Source: Comamonas sp. B21-038 (GTDB taxonomy: Bacteria; Pseudomonadota; Gammaproteobacteria; Burkholderiales; Burkholderiaceae_C). From it: a stretch of 64,000 bases of DNA. The stretch is taken from assembly GCF_022387135.1 (NCBI RefSeq), contig NZ_CP092462.1, positions 3,038,001-3,102,000 of the forward strand, in the 5' to 3' direction. The notes under the pieces are model-generated. The model searched no databases, was not told the origin of the DNA, and saw only the letters and a list, made by a program, of their open reading frames with translations. Positions 1 to 9,080 of this stretch are shown here, piece after piece. The translations under genes and the position numbers were made by a program. Numbering within the stretch: position 1 is the stretch's first letter; each line of letters starts with the position of its first letter.

Positions 1-425
1 CCTATGGCGCCTCGCCGCTGCAACTGCTGTGGAAGGTGCAGCTGCCGCTGTCGATGCCCTCGATCATGGCCGGCATCAACCAGTCGCTGATGCTGTCGCT
101 GTCGATGGTGGTGATTGCCTCGATGATCGCCGTGGGCGGTCTGGGCCAGATGGTGCTGCGCGGTATCGGCCGCCTGGACATGGGCCTGGCCACCGTCGGC
201 GGCCTGGGCATTGTGCTGCTGGCCATTCTGCTGGACCGCATCACCCAGGCGATGGGCCAACCCCGCCGTGGCGTGCGCCACTGGTGGCAAACCGGCCCGG
301 CCGGCATCATCGCCCGCGCCCTGCACAAGCCAGAAGCCAGCCCTGCACCCAAGCCCCTGCCTCAGCCAGCGGCCCAAAAGCAGGCGCAGACGCAGCCCGG
401 CCAGGACGCCGTGCCTGCCGCCTAA
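1..425 (+). CDS. proW: Glycine betaine/proline ABC transporter permease, 3' part (ProW)
   Basis: This is the C-terminal part of an inner-membrane permease of the ProU-type glycine betaine importer; the 5' end lies outside the window. The open frame enters at position 3 with [20 protein letters not shown], which is the conserved cytoplasmic coupling loop (EAA-type) of binding-protein-dependent permeases. Hydrophobic stretches follow ([20 protein letters not shown] and [20 protein letters not shown]), as in ProW. The last ~50 residues are Ala/Pro/Gln-rich and look like a disordered tail. Two ProX-type binding proteins follow 113 bp downstream on the same strand, so the gene belongs to an osmoprotectant uptake operon. 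Confidence 0.88.
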   Translation, partial: YGASPLQLLWKVQLPLSMPSIMAGINQSLMLSLSMVVIASMIAVGGLGQMVLRGIGRLDMGLATVGGLGIVLLAILLDRITQAMGQPRRGVRHWWQTGPAGIIARALHKPEASPAPKPLPQPAAQKQAQTQPGQDAVPAA

Positions 426-538
426 GCCCAGCCAGGGCAGCCGCCACCGCTGGCTGCCCTGCCCGCCCGCTGGCCGCATTTGCGCATTGATCGGCGGCGC
501 GCACTGCGCCAGCGCCGAACCCATAACAAGGAGCATCC

Positions 539-1594
539 ATGACATTCACCACCCATTCCTGGCAGGCCTTCGCAGCCCCGACCCGCATGGTCAAAAGCCT
601 GCTGGCCACCAGCCTGCTGGCCGCTGGCCTGGCTGCCGCCGGCCATGCGATGGCCCAGGATCTGCCCGGCAAGGGCATCAAGGTCCAGCCACTGCAAAGC
701 TCGATCGCCGAAGAAACCTTCCAGACGCTGCTGGTCAACAAGGCCATGGAAAAGCTCGGCTATGAGGTGCTGCCCATCCGCGAGGTGGAATACGCCACCG
801 CCCACGTCGCCATCGGCAACGGCGACGCCACCTACATGGCCGACCACTGGGATCCGCTGCAGGCCGACTTCTACAAGAACGCCGGCGGCGCCAACAAGCT
901 CTACCGCGAGGGCGAGTACTCGACCAGCGCCGTGCAAGGCTATCTGATCGACAAGAAGACGGCCGACGAGCACAAGATCACCAATATCGAGCAGCTCAAG
1001 GACCCGAAGATCGCCAAGCTGTTTGACACCGACGGCGACGGCAAGGCCGATCTGACCGGCTGCACCCCCGGCTGGGGCTGCGAAGGCGCGATCGAGCACC
1101 AGCTGACCGCCTACCAGCTGCGCGATACCGTCACCCATGTGCAAGGCACCTATGCCGCACTGATGGCCGACACCATCGCCCGCTACAAGTCCGGCAAGCC
1201 CATCCTGTACTACACCTGGACGCCCTACTGGGTCAGCGCCGAGCTGCGCCCCGGCCGCGATGTCGTCTGGCTGCAGGTACCGTTTACCGCACTGCCGGGC
1301 AACCAGGCCGATCTGAAGACTGCGCTGCCCAACGGCAAGAACTACGGCTTCCCGCTGAACACCCAGAAGATCGTTGCCAACAAGCAATTTGCCGAAGCCA
1401 ATCCTGCGGCTGCCAAGCTGTTTGCGATCATGAAACTGCCGGTTTCCGACATCAACGCCCAGAACCTGGCGATGAAGGAAGGCCAGAACAAGCCTGCCGA
1501 CATCGAGCGCCATGCCGATGGCTGGATCAAGGCCCACCAGGCAGAGTTTGACGGCTGGATCAAGACGGCGCTGGACGCCGCCAAGGCCCAGTAA
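539..1594 (+). CDS. proX: Glycine betaine/L-proline ABC transporter substrate-binding protein (ProX)
   Basis: Periplasmic receptor that delivers glycine betaine or related compounds to the ProVW membrane complex. The 351-residue product has an N-terminal hydrophobic signal sequence ending near HAMAQ (about residue 38). The body carries the strongly conserved ProX block [15 protein letters not shown] followed by PGWGCE, and [19 protein letters not shown], matching E. coli ProX as I remember it; the aromatic residues of the YTWTPYW segment belong to the betaine-binding cage in that family. The ATG is preceded by AAGGAG at about 529. It lies 113 bp downstream of the permease end. A second ProX paralog follows directly. 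Confidence 0.92.
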   Translation: MTFTTHSWQAFAAPTRMVKSLLATSLLAAGLAAAGHAMAQDLPGKGIKVQPLQSSIAEETFQTLLVNKAMEKLGYEVLPIREVEYATAHVAIGNGDATYMADHWDPLQADFYKNAGGANKLYREGEYSTSAVQGYLIDKKTADEHKITNIEQLKDPKIAKLFDTDGDGKADLTGCTPGWGCEGAIEHQLTAYQLRDTVTHVQGTYAALMADTIARYKSGKPILYYTWTPYWVSAELRPGRDVVWLQVPFTALPGNQADLKTALPNGKNYGFPLNTQKIVANKQFAEANPAAAKLFAIMKLPVSDINAQNLAMKEGQNKPADIERHADGWIKAHQAEFDGWIKTALDAAKAQ

Positions 1595-1827
1595 GTCTGC
1601 AGCACCGATCGCCCGGCAGCTTCTGGCCGGGCCGGTGCCTCCCCCCGGGGCATGTCGCCATGCCCACCGGTGCAGCGCCAGCGCTGCCCAGCCTCCAAGC
1701 CCCCCGCAAGCTGCACCTGGACCACCCGCCACCACCGGCCGGGCCTGGCGCCGTCTTGCCCCAGGGCTGCCCATGTTCCCTCTCGGTGCGCGCCTTGCGC
1801 ATCGCGTTTCAATCCAAGGAGAAGACC

Positions 1828-2841
1828 ATGACTGATAAAAACCGCCTCAATCGCCCGATCCACCTGGCCTGCGCCGCCGCCATCGCGTTGATGGCCTGGG
1901 GCCCCGCCGCCCAGGCGCAAGACCTGCCCGGCAAGGGCAAGGATGTGCTGCCCCTGCTGGGCACCGTCGATGAAGAGCTGTTCCAGACCCTGATCGTGTC
2001 GCGCGCGCTGGAAAAGCTCGGCTACACCGTGAAGGACCCCAAGGGCCTCGAGAACGGCACCGAGCACGTTGTCGTCGGCCAGGGCGATGCCACCTTCATG
2101 GCCAACCACTGGATTCCGCTGCACCAGGAGTTTTATGAGCGCAATGGCGGCGCCAAGGTCTTCTACCGCGAAGGCATGTTCTCGACCAATGCCGCCCAGG
2201 GCTACCTGATCGACAAGAAAACGGCCGAGAAGTACAAGATCACCGACATCATGCAGCTCAAGGATCCCAAGATCGCCAAGCTGTTTGACACCGATGGCGA
2301 TGGCAAGGCCGATCTGACCGGTTGCAACCCTGGCTGGGGCTGCGAGCTGGCGATCAACAAGCACCTCAAGGGCCTGGGTCTGGAAGGCAGCGTGACCCAC
2401 CGCCAGGGCAACTATGCCGCGCTGATTGCCGACACCATCGCGCGCTACCAATCCGGCAAGCCGGTGCTCTACTATGTCTGGACCCCCTACTGGGTCAACG
2501 GCGTGCTCAAGCCTGGCCAGGATGTTGTCTGGCTGCAGGTGCCCAATGTTCCCAATGCCAAGGGCGATGAAGACACCCGCCTGCCCAATGGCAAGAACTA
2601 TGGCTTCAAGGTGAACAACCAGTACATCCTCGCGAACAAAAAATGGACGGATGCCAACCCGGCCGCCGCCAAGCTGTTTGCGCTGATGCAGGTGCCCATT
2701 GAGGACATCACCGCGCAGAACCTGCTGATGCGCAACGGCGAAAACAAGACTGCCGACATCCAGCGCCATGCCGACGCCTGGATCAAGAACCACCAGGCCA
2801 AGTTTGACGGCTGGATCAAGGAAGCGCTGGCCGCCAAGTAA
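1828..2841 (+). CDS. Second ProX-type glycine betaine-binding protein
   Basis: A 337-residue paralog of the preceding protein with the same layout: signal peptide ([20 protein letters not shown] then AQAQ), the [13 protein letters not shown] block, PGWGCE and [25 protein letters not shown] precedes the ATG by 7 bases, which fixes the start. The two mature proteins align end to end by eye and clearly arose by tandem duplication, but they have drifted. Differences include [15 protein letters not shown] against [13 protein letters not shown], and [15 protein letters not shown] against [15 protein letters not shown]. It may bind a different quaternary amine or serve as a second receptor for the same permease. 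A strong intrinsic terminator lies 25 bp after the stop, so this is the last gene of the operon. Confidence 0.88.
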   Translation: MTDKNRLNRPIHLACAAAIALMAWGPAAQAQDLPGKGKDVLPLLGTVDEELFQTLIVSRALEKLGYTVKDPKGLENGTEHVVVGQGDATFMANHWIPLHQEFYERNGGAKVFYREGMFSTNAAQGYLIDKKTAEKYKITDIMQLKDPKIAKLFDTDGDGKADLTGCNPGWGCELAINKHLKGLGLEGSVTHRQGNYAALIADTIARYQSGKPVLYYVWTPYWVNGVLKPGQDVVWLQVPNVPNAKGDEDTRLPNGKNYGFKVNNQYILANKKWTDANPAAAKLFALMQVPIEDITAQNLLMRNGENKTADIQRHADAWIKNHQAKFDGWIKEALAAK

Positions 2842-2866
2842 GCCTGGCGCCTGCCGCCCCCCCGAG

Positions 2867-2889
2867 CCCGCTGACCAGCGGGTTTTTTT
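2867..2889 (+). terminator. Intrinsic terminator of the betaine transporter operon
   Basis: Perfect 6-bp stem CCCGCT / AGCGGG around the loop GACC, followed immediately by seven T residues. It is placed 25 bp after the second proX stop codon. Confidence 0.9.
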
Positions 2890-2949
2890 GTGGCGCTTGG
2901 CGGCGCAAAACTACAATACCGGCCAAACAACGCCCAGCGCCCACGCCCG

Positions 2950-3270
2950 ATGACCCACCCCTGCCTCAGTTGCGGCGCCTGCTGCGCCAGCTTTCGCGTT
3001 GATTTTTCAGTCCATGAATGCGACAGCAACGGCGGCCGCGTGCCATCGGGGCTGGCTGAAGAGGTGAACGAGAGCACCTGCCGCATGCGCGGTACCGACT
3101 ATGCGCGCCCGCGCTGTGCGGCCTTGACCGGCACCATTGGCCAGCAAGCCGCCTGCGGCATTTATGAATGGCGCCCCTCCCCCTGCCGGGAGTTTGCAGC
3201 AGGCAGCGAGGCCTGCAACAAGGCGCGCGTACGCCATGGCATGCAGGCACTGGAAGGCGGGCTGTACTAG
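2950..3270 (+). CDS. YkgJ-like zinc/iron-chelating cysteine-cluster protein
   Basis: A small cytoplasmic protein (106 residues) that begins MTHPCLSCGACCASF, the CxxCxxCC cluster characteristic of the YkgJ / UPF0153 family. Further cysteines at CRMRG, RCAAL, ACGIYEWRPSPCREF and ACNKAR complete the eight-Cys pattern expected for metal coordination. Members are thought to bind Zn or an Fe-S cluster; the biochemical role is not established. The ATG at 2950 places the cluster at the very N-terminus as in relatives; the frame stays open upstream but gives no family-like sequence. It stands alone between the betaine operon terminator and the convergent rtcA. Confidence 0.8.
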   Translation: MTHPCLSCGACCASFRVDFSVHECDSNGGRVPSGLAEEVNESTCRMRGTDYARPRCAALTGTIGQQAACGIYEWRPSPCREFAAGSEACNKARVRHGMQALEGGLY

Positions 3271-3299
3271 CCCGCCCGCCAACGCCCACATGCACGGCG

Positions 3300-4370
3300 C
3301 TACAGCGGCGCGATGCGCACCACCGGCGCACTGGCCGTTTCGATCGACATGCGCAGCGGCAAGAACTGCGCAATCACCGCCATATTGCTGTGCAGGTGCT
3401 CGGTCGCCTCGCTGCAGCTGAAGGCTGCCGGCTGGCCGCTTTGCCATACCGCCAGCGCCTGCAGCAGCAACAGCTGGTCGGCCAGGTAGGCGCAGACAGC
3501 GGCATCGGGCTTCTTCTGGTAATCGCGCAGGTCCTGGCAGAGCTTGCGCGCCACCGCTTCGGACGACACCCCGTGCGCACCCAGGCCCCAGAACAGCTCG
3601 GTGACATGGTCATAGCGCAACGTGGCCTGCAGCAGATTGCCCGGGCCCTCTTCCTGGCTCACCGGCAGCAGCTCCATCGCACGCCGGTCCCAGCCCGTCA
3701 GCCGCGCCAGCTCGTCGAACTCGCGCATGGCCACGCCACGCGGCACGGCCGCGCAGACCGCCTCCACAGACACATGCTGCAGCATGCCGCGCGCCAGCAG
3801 ATCAAAAGGCTGCAGTCCCTGCGCTGCCGGGCTGATGCAGGCGAGCGCCTCGCCACCGCCCGCCGGGTAAAAGCCATAGCGGCGCAGCCGCAGGTCCAGC
3901 CCCGCACCCATGCGTGCCACCAAGGGCGCATAGGCGCGATCAATGAAGTGGAAGTTGGGCGCCAGCGGGTTGTGCGTGCCACCCGACAACTGCACCGTGC
4001 TGGCAGCATCGGCCATCAGCAAGGCTGGCAGCACCGTCTGCAACACCAGCATCGCACTGCCCGCGCCCGAGATCGGGAAGCGGTAGTCCCCCGCCTTGAG
4101 CGCCGCCGGCGCGAACTGCAGCGCCGTCACCCCTGCGCCGATGGGCGACAGCTGGGCGTCACTGATGGTCTGCGCTGCCTGCACACAGGCCAGGTGCTGG
4201 CGCATCAGCCCTGGCTTGGAGCGCTTGGCCCGGATGCTGTGCATCGCCAGCGGTCTTTGCGTGATGACCGACAGCGCCAGCGCTGTGCGCAGAATCTGGC
4301 CGCCCCCCTCGCCTTGCGAGCCGTCGATCTCGACCAGGCCCTTTTCTATCGATTGGCTTGCGATTTGCAT
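3300..4370 (-). CDS. rtcA: RNA 3'-terminal phosphate cyclase (RtcA)
   Basis: RtcA converts an RNA 3'-phosphate to a 2',3'-cyclic phosphate through an adenylated-enzyme intermediate, using ATP. The 356-residue product opens with EIDGSQGEGGGQILRTALAL, the signature N-terminal strand and Gly-rich turn of the family. Other recognisable blocks are RAKRSKPGLMRQHLACVQAA, GSAMLVLQTVLPAL and GGGEALACISPA. A histidine close to the C-terminus is the adenylated residue in the E. coli enzyme; here HLHSNMAVIAQFLPL is the corresponding region, an inference from position. It is the last gene of a leftward rtcB / zinc-ribbon / rtcA set, starting 51 bp after the preceding stop. Confidence 0.93.
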   Translation of the reverse strand: MQIASQSIEKGLVEIDGSQGEGGGQILRTALALSVITQRPLAMHSIRAKRSKPGLMRQHLACVQAAQTISDAQLSPIGAGVTALQFAPAALKAGDYRFPISGAGSAMLVLQTVLPALLMADAASTVQLSGGTHNPLAPNFHFIDRAYAPLVARMGAGLDLRLRRYGFYPAGGGEALACISPAAQGLQPFDLLARGMLQHVSVEAVCAAVPRGVAMREFDELARLTGWDRRAMELLPVSQEEGPGNLLQATLRYDHVTELFWGLGAHGVSSEAVARKLCQDLRDYQKKPDAAVCAYLADQLLLLQALAVWQSGQPAAFSCSEATEHLHSNMAVIAQFLPLRMSIETASAPVVRIAPL

Positions 4371-4421
4371 TGGAATCGTTTCCCTCTCTCTGTGTTCTTC
4401 TTTTGATGTACTTGGATGGGC

Positions 4422-5078
4422 TCAGTGGCCGGGCAGCGCAGCACCCATGGTGACGCGCGGATAGCTTACTACCCGGCAGACGCGATGCACACCGGGGCGC
4501 AGCTCGAGCTCGCGCCGCAAGATGCGGTCGATGCGCGGTGCCCAGCTGCGCTCCAGGCTCAGCGCCTCGAGCTGCGCATGCGCTGGCTGATCGCCAAACT
4601 GCACCCACCACCAGGCAAGGGCCTGCGCTGCCAGGCAACGCAGATCCGGAGCCTTGGCCTGCAAGGCTGCATTCACGCGGGCTCGTGCAGCGGCATCGGG
4701 GCGGGCACGCCACAGCGCACGCAAAGCCGCCATCTCGGCCGCATCGCAATGGCTTTGGCGCCAGGCGCGGTGCCGGGCACGGCAGTCCTTGCAGCGGCTG
4801 GCACCGGCATACAAGTTGCCTTGCACTTGCTCGCGCCACCACTTCTGGTCCTGGGCGGTCCAGACACAGGCATTACCGCAATCGCAACAGCGATAGCGGA
4901 TATCGACGTAGAAGTCCGGGAGCCAGAAGGGCTCGCCATGGATCAGTGCGAGAAGCTGCACATCGGCAGCCAAGGCGCCATGCGGCATGGCCGGCAGCAG
5001 GGCCGCCTTGCGCTGCTGCTCCATACGGGCCCAACGGCGCTGCTTGATCTCTGCCCTGCGTTGCTTATTGCTTTTCAT
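4422..5078 (-). CDS. Zinc-ribbon protein of the rtc operon (zf-trcl-like), function unknown
   Basis: A 218-residue basic, Trp- and Arg-rich protein encoded between rtcB and rtcA. About residues 60-100 carry YRCCDCGNACVWTAQDQKWW, then CKDCRARHRAW: two Cys-x2-Cys pairs flanking a Trp/Gln/Lys-Trp-Trp helix. This matches the probable zinc-ribbon domain called zf-trcl (from memory of the family). The N-terminus (MKSNKQRRAEIKQRRWARME) is highly basic and could contact RNA. AGGAG lies 8 bases before the ATG at 5078; a GTG codon immediately upstream is the only other start. The position, 43 bp from rtcB and 51 bp from rtcA, argues for co-transcription and a role in RNA repair or rRNA/tRNA handling, but no activity can be assigned. 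Confidence 0.75.
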   Translation of the reverse strand: MKSNKQRRAEIKQRRWARMEQQRKAALLPAMPHGALAADVQLLALIHGEPFWLPDFYVDIRYRCCDCGNACVWTAQDQKWWREQVQGNLYAGASRCKDCRARHRAWRQSHCDAAEMAALRALWRARPDAAARARVNAALQAKAPDLRCLAAQALAWWWVQFGDQPAHAQLEALSLERSWAPRIDRILRRELELRPGVHRVCRVVSYPRVTMGAALPGH

Positions 5079-5121
5079 CACCCTTCTCCTCAGGGTTGCA
5101 GCCCTCTGGCCGCCCCTTTTT

Positions 5122-6339
<1,218 letters not shown>

Positions 6340-6468
6340 GTTGTTCCCTGTTCTTTCTTCTGTGTCTGTGTGGGCTTGCGCAGTTGCGTCCTGGCCCCGT
6401 CCGGTGGGAAAGCAGGATCCTCGCCCTGCTTTCCCCGACTCACGCCACATGGCGCTTGCCATCTTATT

Positions 6469-6484
6469 TGCCAGAAGCGTGCCA
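6469..6484 (-). promoter_or_regulatory. Sigma-54 (-24/-12) promoter driving rtcB
   Basis: Read on the minus strand the site is TGGCACGCTTCTGGCA. Against the RpoN consensus TGGCACGRNNNTTGCW it has the full -24 TGGCACG, correct spacing and the invariant GC at -12; the deviations are C at the R position and G for T in the -12 box. It reads toward rtcB, giving a leader of about 118 nt. The neighbouring gene is RtcR, a sigma-54-dependent activator known in E. coli to control rtcBA, so the site and the activator fit together. Confidence 0.85.
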
Positions 6485-6567
6485 ACTCTGTTCCATTGCT
6501 GAAATTTTTCATCAAACCATTGAATTAAATGGAATTTTTTAAGATGTTCGCTCTCAACCTACAGTAA

Positions 6568-6596
6568 CTATTTTTAGAAAAATAGCTACATAGCTA
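6568..6596. promoter_or_regulatory. Palindromic AT-rich sites in the rtcB-rtcR intergenic region, candidate RtcR binding sites
   Basis: CTATTTTT-AG-AAAAATAG (6568-6585) is a perfect 8-bp inverted repeat. It runs into TAGCTA-CA-TAGCTA (6583-6596), a direct repeat of a self-complementary hexamer. The cluster lies 85-125 bp upstream of the sigma-54 promoter, the distance expected for an enhancer bound by a sigma-54 activator, and 40-70 bp upstream of rtcR. The surrounding ~150 bp is far more AT-rich than the rest of the window. Assignment to RtcR is inference. Confidence 0.55.
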
Positions 6597-6636
6597 GAGA
6601 TATTAGAATTAAAGCTAGTTCATTCCAACCGATCCT

Positions 6637-8253
6637 ATGAAACCCATCACCGTCATCGGCTTTCTAGGCACCCAGCTCGACAGCGGGCGCGGCGCGGGCC
6701 GCTGGAGCAAATGGCGGCCCTCGGTCGCCATCACCCAGCATGAAGACATGGTGGTGGCCCGCATGGAGCTGCTCTACACGCGCTCGCATGTCGACCTGGC
6801 CCGGCTGGTGCAAAAGGACATTGCCGCCGTCAGCCCCGAGACCGAAGTGAACCTGGTGGAGCTGCCGATCCGCGACCCCTGGGACTTTGAAGAGGTCTAC
6901 GGCGCGCTCTACGACTGGACCAGCAGCTACCCCTTCGACAGCGACCAAGCCCAGTACTGGCTCAACATCACCACGGGCACCCATGTGGCGCAGATCTGCC
7001 TGTTCCTGCTGGCGGAATCGCGCGCGATACCCGGCGTGATCCTGCAGGCCTCACCGCCCAAGCGACAGATCGATGGCGCGGCGGGCAACTATGCGCTGAT
7101 CGATCTGGACCTGTCGCGCTACGACGCGCTGGCCACCCGCCATGCCCAGGCCCAGCAGGATGCAGTGGCCTTTCTCAAAAGCCATATCCCCACCCGCAAC
7201 CCGCGCTTCAACCAGCTGATCGCCGAGATCGAACAAGTGGCAGGCCGCTCGCAGGCCCCTATGCTGCTGGTGGGCCCGACGGGCGCGGGCAAGTCCTTTC
7301 TGGCGCGCCGCATGTACGAGCTGAAAAAGGCCCGCCACCAGATTAGCGGCGCCTTTGTCGAGGTGAACTGCGCCACCTTGCGCGGCGACAGCGCCGCCAG
7401 CACCTTGTTCGGCCACAAGAAAGGGGCGTTCACCGGCGCCGCCACCGAGCGCGCCGGCCTGCTGCGCACCGCAGACCAGGGCCTGCTCTTCCTCGACGAA
7501 ATCGGCGAGCTGGGGGCCGACGAGCAGGCCATGCTGCTGATGGCGATCGAGGAAAAGCGCTTCTACCCGATGGGCTCGGACAAGGAGGTGAGCAGCGACT
7601 TCCAGCTGATAGCCGGCACCAACCGCGACCTGCGCGTGGAGGTAGCAGCCGGCCGCTTTCGCGAAGACCTGTTCGCCCGCATCAACCTCTGGACCTACAA
7701 CCTCCCCGGCCTGGCCCAGCGCAGCGAAGACATCGAGCCCAACATCGACCACCTGCTGGTGCAGCACGCCCAGCAAACCCACCGCACCGAGCGCTTCAAC
7801 GCCGAGGCGCGCAAGCGCTACCTGCAGTTCGCCCAGAGCCCACAAGCCCTGTGGAGCGGCAACTTCCGCGATCTGCATGCGAGCGTGACGCGGCTGGCTA
7901 CGCTGTCTACCAGTGGCCGCATCACCGAGGACCAGGTGGAGGCGGAGATTGGTCGGCTGCAATGGCTGTGGCAGCGGCCGGAGGCTGTGGATTCGTCTGC
8001 CGATGCTTCTGCTGACGTGGCGCTGGAGGCCTTGTTGCCTGGTGAGGCTATTGAGGCGATGGATTTGTTTGACCGGATGCAGTTGGCGTCGGTGGTGCGG
8101 GTGTGTCGTGCTTCTAGCAGTTTGTCGGAGGCGGGGAGGCAGCTGTTTCAGGCTTCGCGGGCGCAGCGGGCGGTGGTGAATGATGCGGATCGGTTGCGCA
8201 AGTATTTGCAGAAGTTTGGGTTGAGTTGGGATGTGGTTTGTTCTGCTCGTTGA
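6637..8253 (+). CDS. rtcR: CARF-domain sigma-54-dependent transcriptional activator RtcR
   Basis: Activator of the rtc RNA-repair operon. Residues ~1-185 form the RtcR/CARF sensory domain, with NITTGTH at 110-116 resembling the ligand site of CARF proteins; in E. coli this domain responds to RNA ends or tRNA fragments. An AAA+ sigma-54 interaction domain follows: Walker A GPTGAGKS (213-220), the GAFTGA loop that contacts sigma-54 (263-268), and Walker B LLFLDEIGEL (283-292). The C-terminus (EAGRQLFQASRAQRAVVNDA) fits a DNA-binding helix-turn-helix. It is transcribed divergently from rtcB. The last ~290 bases switch to TTG leucine codons and T-ending codons, unlike the rest of the gene. Confidence 0.94.
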   Translation: MKPITVIGFLGTQLDSGRGAGRWSKWRPSVAITQHEDMVVARMELLYTRSHVDLARLVQKDIAAVSPETEVNLVELPIRDPWDFEEVYGALYDWTSSYPFDSDQAQYWLNITTGTHVAQICLFLLAESRAIPGVILQASPPKRQIDGAAGNYALIDLDLSRYDALATRHAQAQQDAVAFLKSHIPTRNPRFNQLIAEIEQVAGRSQAPMLLVGPTGAGKSFLARRMYELKKARHQISGAFVEVNCATLRGDSAASTLFGHKKGAFTGAATERAGLLRTADQGLLFLDEIGELGADEQAMLLMAIEEKRFYPMGSDKEVSSDFQLIAGTNRDLRVEVAAGRFREDLFARINLWTYNLPGLAQRSEDIEPNIDHLLVQHAQQTHRTERFNAEARKRYLQFAQSPQALWSGNFRDLHASVTRLATLSTSGRITEDQVEAEIGRLQWLWQRPEAVDSSADASADVALEALLPGEAIEAMDLFDRMQLASVVRVCRASSSLSEAGRQLFQASRAQRAVVNDADRLRKYLQKFGLSWDVVCSAR

Positions 8254-8366
8254 GCTGGCTGCTCCGCTTTATTGACACCTTTTAGCGACTGCTGTTTGGT
8301 TGAGTTTTGCTGGACGGATTTCGCTCGGCGGGCGATTTCTGCGCTCTGCCTTGCTACTGGCCAAGT

Positions 8367-8724
8367 GCAGTTCTTGCTTATGCATATGCCTGCGGCGCTG
8401 CTTGGTTTTGCTGGCCGGATTTCGCCCGGCGGGCGAGGTACTTTTCTTGGCGACCAAGAAAAGTACCCAAAAGAAGGTCGCCCTGCTGCTTGCGACCCTT
8501 CGCGTTGCGAAGGGCAACCTGTGTCGTGGCGTTTGTGGGGTGTGCCGCGAAACTCTCTACGCGCCGTAGGCGCTCCGTTCGAACAGACGCGGCAAGCTAG
8601 TTCACGAAGCGCTGGCACTCTGCGGTGCCAGCGCCACCCCACAAACGCCACGCCCCAGGCGCATGCAAAAGGGGAATGCGAACAACCCAACAGCCAAATA
8701 CCAGTAGGCCATCGCTGCGCTCGG
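8367..8724 (-). repeat. Structured non-coding repeat, copy 1 (inverted relative to copies 2 and 3)
   Basis: Reverse-complement relative of the repeats at 8735-9080 and 9081-9399. Reading leftward it holds in the same order: the 18-mer CCGAGCGCAGCGATGGCC (8707-8724), a hairpin with 10-bp arms GCGCTGGCAC / GTGCCAGCGC and loop TCTGCG on the plus strand (8609-8634), a small GCGCC-N3-GGCGC stem, the hairpin GGTACTTTTCTTGG / CCAAGAAAAGTACC (8437-8467), a CGCCC-rich stem, and the shared tail to about 8367. A further fragment resembling the tail (GCTGGACGGATTTCGCTCGG) sits near 8309. Open frames exist across it but the conserved features are nucleic-acid stems, not codons. I cannot name the family. 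Confidence 0.8.
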
Positions 8725-8734
8725 CCAGTTTTGG

Positions 8735-9080
8735 GTGCCGAGCGCAGCGATGGCCCATGTCTGCTCAACCCCTTCTGAATGCGCCGAGGAGCACAGGGTA
8801 TGGGCTGGGCAGTTGCACCGCAGAGTGCAACTGCTTCGTGAACTAACTCACCGCGTCTGTTTGAACGGAGCGCCTGTGGCGCGTAGTGAGTTTCGCGGTG
8901 CAGCCCATACCCGAGCACCGCAGGTTGCCCGCAGCGAAGCGAAGGGACGCAGTCAGCAGGGGCAGCCTTCTTTTGGGTACTTTTCTTGGCTGCGCAAGAA
9001 AAGTACCTCGCCCGCCGGGGCGAGACCCGGCCAACAAAACCAAGCAGCGCCGCAGACATACGCAAAAGCAAGAACTTCAG
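8735..9080 (+). repeat. Structured non-coding repeat, copy 2
   Basis: A 346-bp unit in tandem with copy 3 and head-to-head with copy 1; the two facing 18-mers (8707-8724 and 8738-8755) form a perfect inverted repeat around a 13-nt spacer. Internal stems are GCAGTTGCAC / GTGCAACTGC around CGCAGA (8809-8834), GCGCC-TGT-GGCGC, GGTACTTTTCTTG / CAAGAAAAGTACC around GCTGCG (about 8977-9007), and CTCGCCC / GGGCGAG. The loop and stem order is the same in all three copies. No transposase or terminal target duplication is visible. Confidence 0.85.

Noticed and set aside
422..2793. Long open frames on the minus strand opposite both proX genes
   Set aside because: They are antisense shadows of GC-rich coding sequence; the plus-strand genes have clear family motifs and ribosome sites, while the minus-strand translations are low-complexity and lack any motif.
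3168..4406. A 412-codon plus-strand frame over rtcA
   Set aside because: It is entirely opposite rtcA, His/Arg/Gln-rich and unlike any protein I recognise; rtcA itself is unambiguous.
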